Source: Anaerolineae bacterium
GTDB taxonomy: Bacteria; Chloroflexota; Anaerolineae; UBA1429
Length of the DNA: 6,428 nucleotides
NCBI GenBank assembly: GCA_007118555.1
Contig: SKRJ01000214.1
Location: 1 to 6,428 of the forward strand
Direction: 5' to 3'
Both the position numbers and the translations under genes were made by a program. Below the pieces are notes generated by a model. That model ran no database searches and had not been told where the DNA came from. It was given only the letters and a program-made list of their open reading frames with translations. Below, piece by piece: positions 4,847 to 6,428 of the stretch; the first letter of the stretch is position 1, and each line of letters starts with the position of its first letter.

Positions 4847-6428
4847 GTGAGTTTGTCAGCGAACGGGCGAGAACGTACCTGCGACGTCAGGGGGGAGGCC
4901 ATCGGCCTCCTCCTGGCGTTGCTCCTGGCGCTGCTGGCGGCCCTGCCCGCGCTGGTCGGACCGGGCATCGTCAACACCCGCGCCGGTGGAGACTCGCCCT
5001 TTTTGGTGCAGCGCACGCACCAGTTGAGCCAGGCGCTGCGTGCCGGCGCCATCCCCGCGCGCTGGATGCCCGAAGCCGCCTATGGCCTGGGCTATCCCGG
5101 CTTTCACTATTATGCCGCTCTCCCCTTTTACGTGAGCGCCCTGGGGCATCTGGGAGGCCTGGGGGTGCTGGGCGGCATCAAGCTTGCCCAGGTGCTGGGG
5201 TTCCTGCTGGCGGGGGGCGCTGCCTATGGGCTCGCCCGCGCCGCGGGACTGCGCCGACCGGGCGCCGTGCTGGCGTCGGCCGCCTATAGCTATGCTCCGT
5301 TCCACCTGGTCAATCTCTATGTGCGGGGCGACGCCCTCTCCGAGTTCTATGCCATGGCGCTCTTCCCGCTGCTGCTGTGGCTGGCGATCCTCGCGGCGCA
5401 ACGCACCACCCCGGCCCGCCTGCTGGGGCTTTCCGTGGCCTACGCCGCCCTGATGGTGACCCACAACATCTCGGCTCTGGTGTTTACCCCGTTTCTGGGC
5501 CTATGGCTGCTGGCGCTGCATTTCGGCACAACACGCAGCCCCCACCCATGGCTTCGATTGGGCGCCAGTGTGGGCGCCCTGGGCTTGGGGCTGGCGTTGA
5601 GCGCCTGGTTCTGGATACCGGCCCTGGCCAATCGCGGCCTGGTCCAGCTCCATGAGCAGACCACGGGCTACTTTCACTTTGCCGGGCACTTTCGCGGCTG
5701 GGATCTCGTCCAACGCCGGTTCCTCTTTGACTATGCCATCGCGGCGGCACAGGATCCCTTTCGCATGGGTCTGGTGCAGGCGGCCCTCGTTGTCACGGGC
5801 GTGCTGGCGTTGGCATGGCGCTGGCGGCACCTCTCGCGTGCCGTACGCCTGATCGCGGCGCTGTCTGTAACCACCCTGGCCGTCACCACTTTTCTGATGA
5901 CGCCCCTCTCCGAGCCGGTCTGGGAGCACGTACCCCTGCTCGAGTATGCCCAGTTCCCCTGGCGACTGCTCTCCCTGCAGGCTCTGGCCGGAGCGCTGCT
6001 CGTCGGCTATCTGCCCGAGGTCGTGGGCCGGCGTCGTTGGGCCTGGGCGTTGAGCGCCGCTCTCGTGCTGCTGGTGGCTGTGACCGGCATGGCACGCCTG
6101 GATGTGGATCGGCTCACCCTGGAAGAGGCCGACGTCACGCCCTATCGCCTGATGCTGTACGAGGCCTACTCGGGCAACATCGGCAGCTCGGTGCGCTACG
6201 AGTTCCTGCCCGTCGAGATGTGGCCCCGCCCCTATATGTCGGGGGTGCTGCTCAACAGGGGCCAAAAGCCGCCGCCGCTCGCTCTCACCGGCGCGTTGGA
6301 GAGCGCCCAACTGCTGGAGCGCACCGCTCGCGGCGAGACCTGGCGGCTGCGGCTGGGCGCCGAGGGCACGATCGCCTTTCACACCACCGGCTTTGTCGGT
6401 TGGCAGGCAACCGTTGGTCAGGACAACC
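4847..6428 (+). CDS. PTPS_related family polytopic membrane protein, 3' end beyond window
   Basis: An uninterrupted frame of 527 codons runs from GTG 4847 past the right edge. It begins four codons after the in-frame stop of the preceding gene; AGGAG at 4830-4834 lies 12 nt upstream, a rather long spacing, and TTG 4853 is an alternative start. After TM1 (about 20-38) come family-like motifs: GGDSPFLVQRTHQLSQALRA (47-66), IPARWMPEAAYGLGYPGFHY (69-88), YVRGDALSEFYAMALFPLLL (158-177), VTHNISAL (204-211) and LLEYAQFPWRLLSL (364-377), separated by many hydrophobic helices. I recognise this as the membrane region called 6-pyruvoyl-tetrahydropterin-synthase-related (PTPS_related), which despite its name resembles GT-C glycosyltransferases in topology. 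The RAGGD loop after TM1 sits where GT-C enzymes place their catalytic acid. A role in envelope glycan or polysaccharide assembly is inferred; substrate unknown. Confidence 0.82.
   Translation, partial: MSLSANGRERTCDVRGEAIGLLLALLLALLAALPALVGPGIVNTRAGGDSPFLVQRTHQLSQALRAGAIPARWMPEAAYGLGYPGFHYYAALPFYVSALGHLGGLGVLGGIKLAQVLGFLLAGGAAYGLARAAGLRRPGAVLASAAYSYAPFHLVNLYVRGDALSEFYAMALFPLLLWLAILAAQRTTPARLLGLSVAYAALMVTHNISALVFTPFLGLWLLALHFGTTRSPHPWLRLGASVGALGLGLALSAWFWIPALANRGLVQLHEQTTGYFHFAGHFRGWDLVQRRFLFDYAIAAAQDPFRMGLVQAALVVTGVLALAWRWRHLSRAVRLIAALSVTTLAVTTFLMTPLSEPVWEHVPLLEYAQFPWRLLSLQALAGALLVGYLPEVVGRRRWAWALSAALVLLVAVTGMARLDVDRLTLEEADVTPYRLMLYEAYSGNIGSSVRYEFLPVEMWPRPYMSGVLLNRGQKPPPLALTGALESAQLLERTARGETWRLRLGAEGTIAFHTTGFVGWQATVGQDN
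4891..4913 (+). other. Strong hairpin near the 5' end of the PTPS_related gene
   Basis: GGGGGAGGCC (4891-4900), the triloop ATC, and GGCCTCCTCC (4904-4913) can form a 10-bp stem with a single G-U pair; the inner seven pairs are perfect. It lies at codons 15-23 of the frame starting at GTG 4847. No T-run follows, so it is not a standard terminator. It could slow early translation or stabilise a processed mRNA end, or simply reflect GC-rich codons over Leu-rich TM1. Confidence 0.5.

Noticed and set aside
1..6428. CRISPR array, tRNA or rRNA genes
   Set aside because: No regularly spaced identical repeats and no tRNA- or rRNA-like segments were seen. The only repeats are the short pair at 104-157, the inverted repeat at 941-1003 and protein-coding linker repeats.

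Overview
The window looks like part of a Chloroflexota (Chloroflexi) chromosome. This is inferred from the GC-rich sequence, from an exported protein with long Pro/Thr linkers of the TPTPTPxATP type, and from two large membrane proteins of kinds common in that phylum: a PMT/ArnT-like glycosyltransferase with an extra C-terminal beta-rich module, and a PTPS_related membrane protein. No marker gene in the window fixes the lineage.

Layout. Bases 1-168 hold a 19-bp direct repeat (two copies, 18/19 identical). They also hold the possible 5' end of a leftward gene whose ATG lies inside one repeat copy; together these may be the edge of a mobile element. Bases 169-837 (minus strand) encode a small soluble von Willebrand A (vWA) domain protein with an intact metal-binding site. 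A 163-bp divergent region follows. It carries a consensus housekeeping promoter (TTGACA, 16 bp, extended TGC-TATAAT) bracketed by a perfect 12-bp inverted repeat. The right arm of the repeat includes the start codon of the next gene, so that gene is probably read from a leaderless or nearly leaderless mRNA.

From 1001 to the right edge all genes point right and are closely spaced, apart from a 152-bp gap at 4365-4516 that holds a gene remnant. They probably form one operon: a membrane glycosyltransferase (1001-3037); a secreted, membrane-anchored two-domain surface protein (3057-4364); a 106-residue paralogue of it (4517-4837) that keeps only the signal peptide, a short linker and the C-terminal anchor; and the start of a PTPS_related polytopic membrane protein (4847 to the edge) that begins with GTG.

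The most informative observation is an ancient, degraded tandem duplication. The gap upstream of the mini-protein contains a frameshifted remnant of a glycosyltransferase 3' end. The Shine-Dalgarno site, signal peptide and anchor of the mini-protein then align with those of the full-length protein. The first 154 nt of the two genes align without gaps up to an AGGTG pentamer. The same pentamer recurs 921 bp (307 codons) further on in the long gene, exactly where the alignment resumes, so one in-frame deletion explains the loss of both folded domains.

How the genes may work together (inference): the two membrane enzymes would build or attach envelope glycans outside the cytoplasmic membrane, and the anchored proteins would be surface components displayed with, or modified by, that system. 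The divergent vWA gene may or may not be related.
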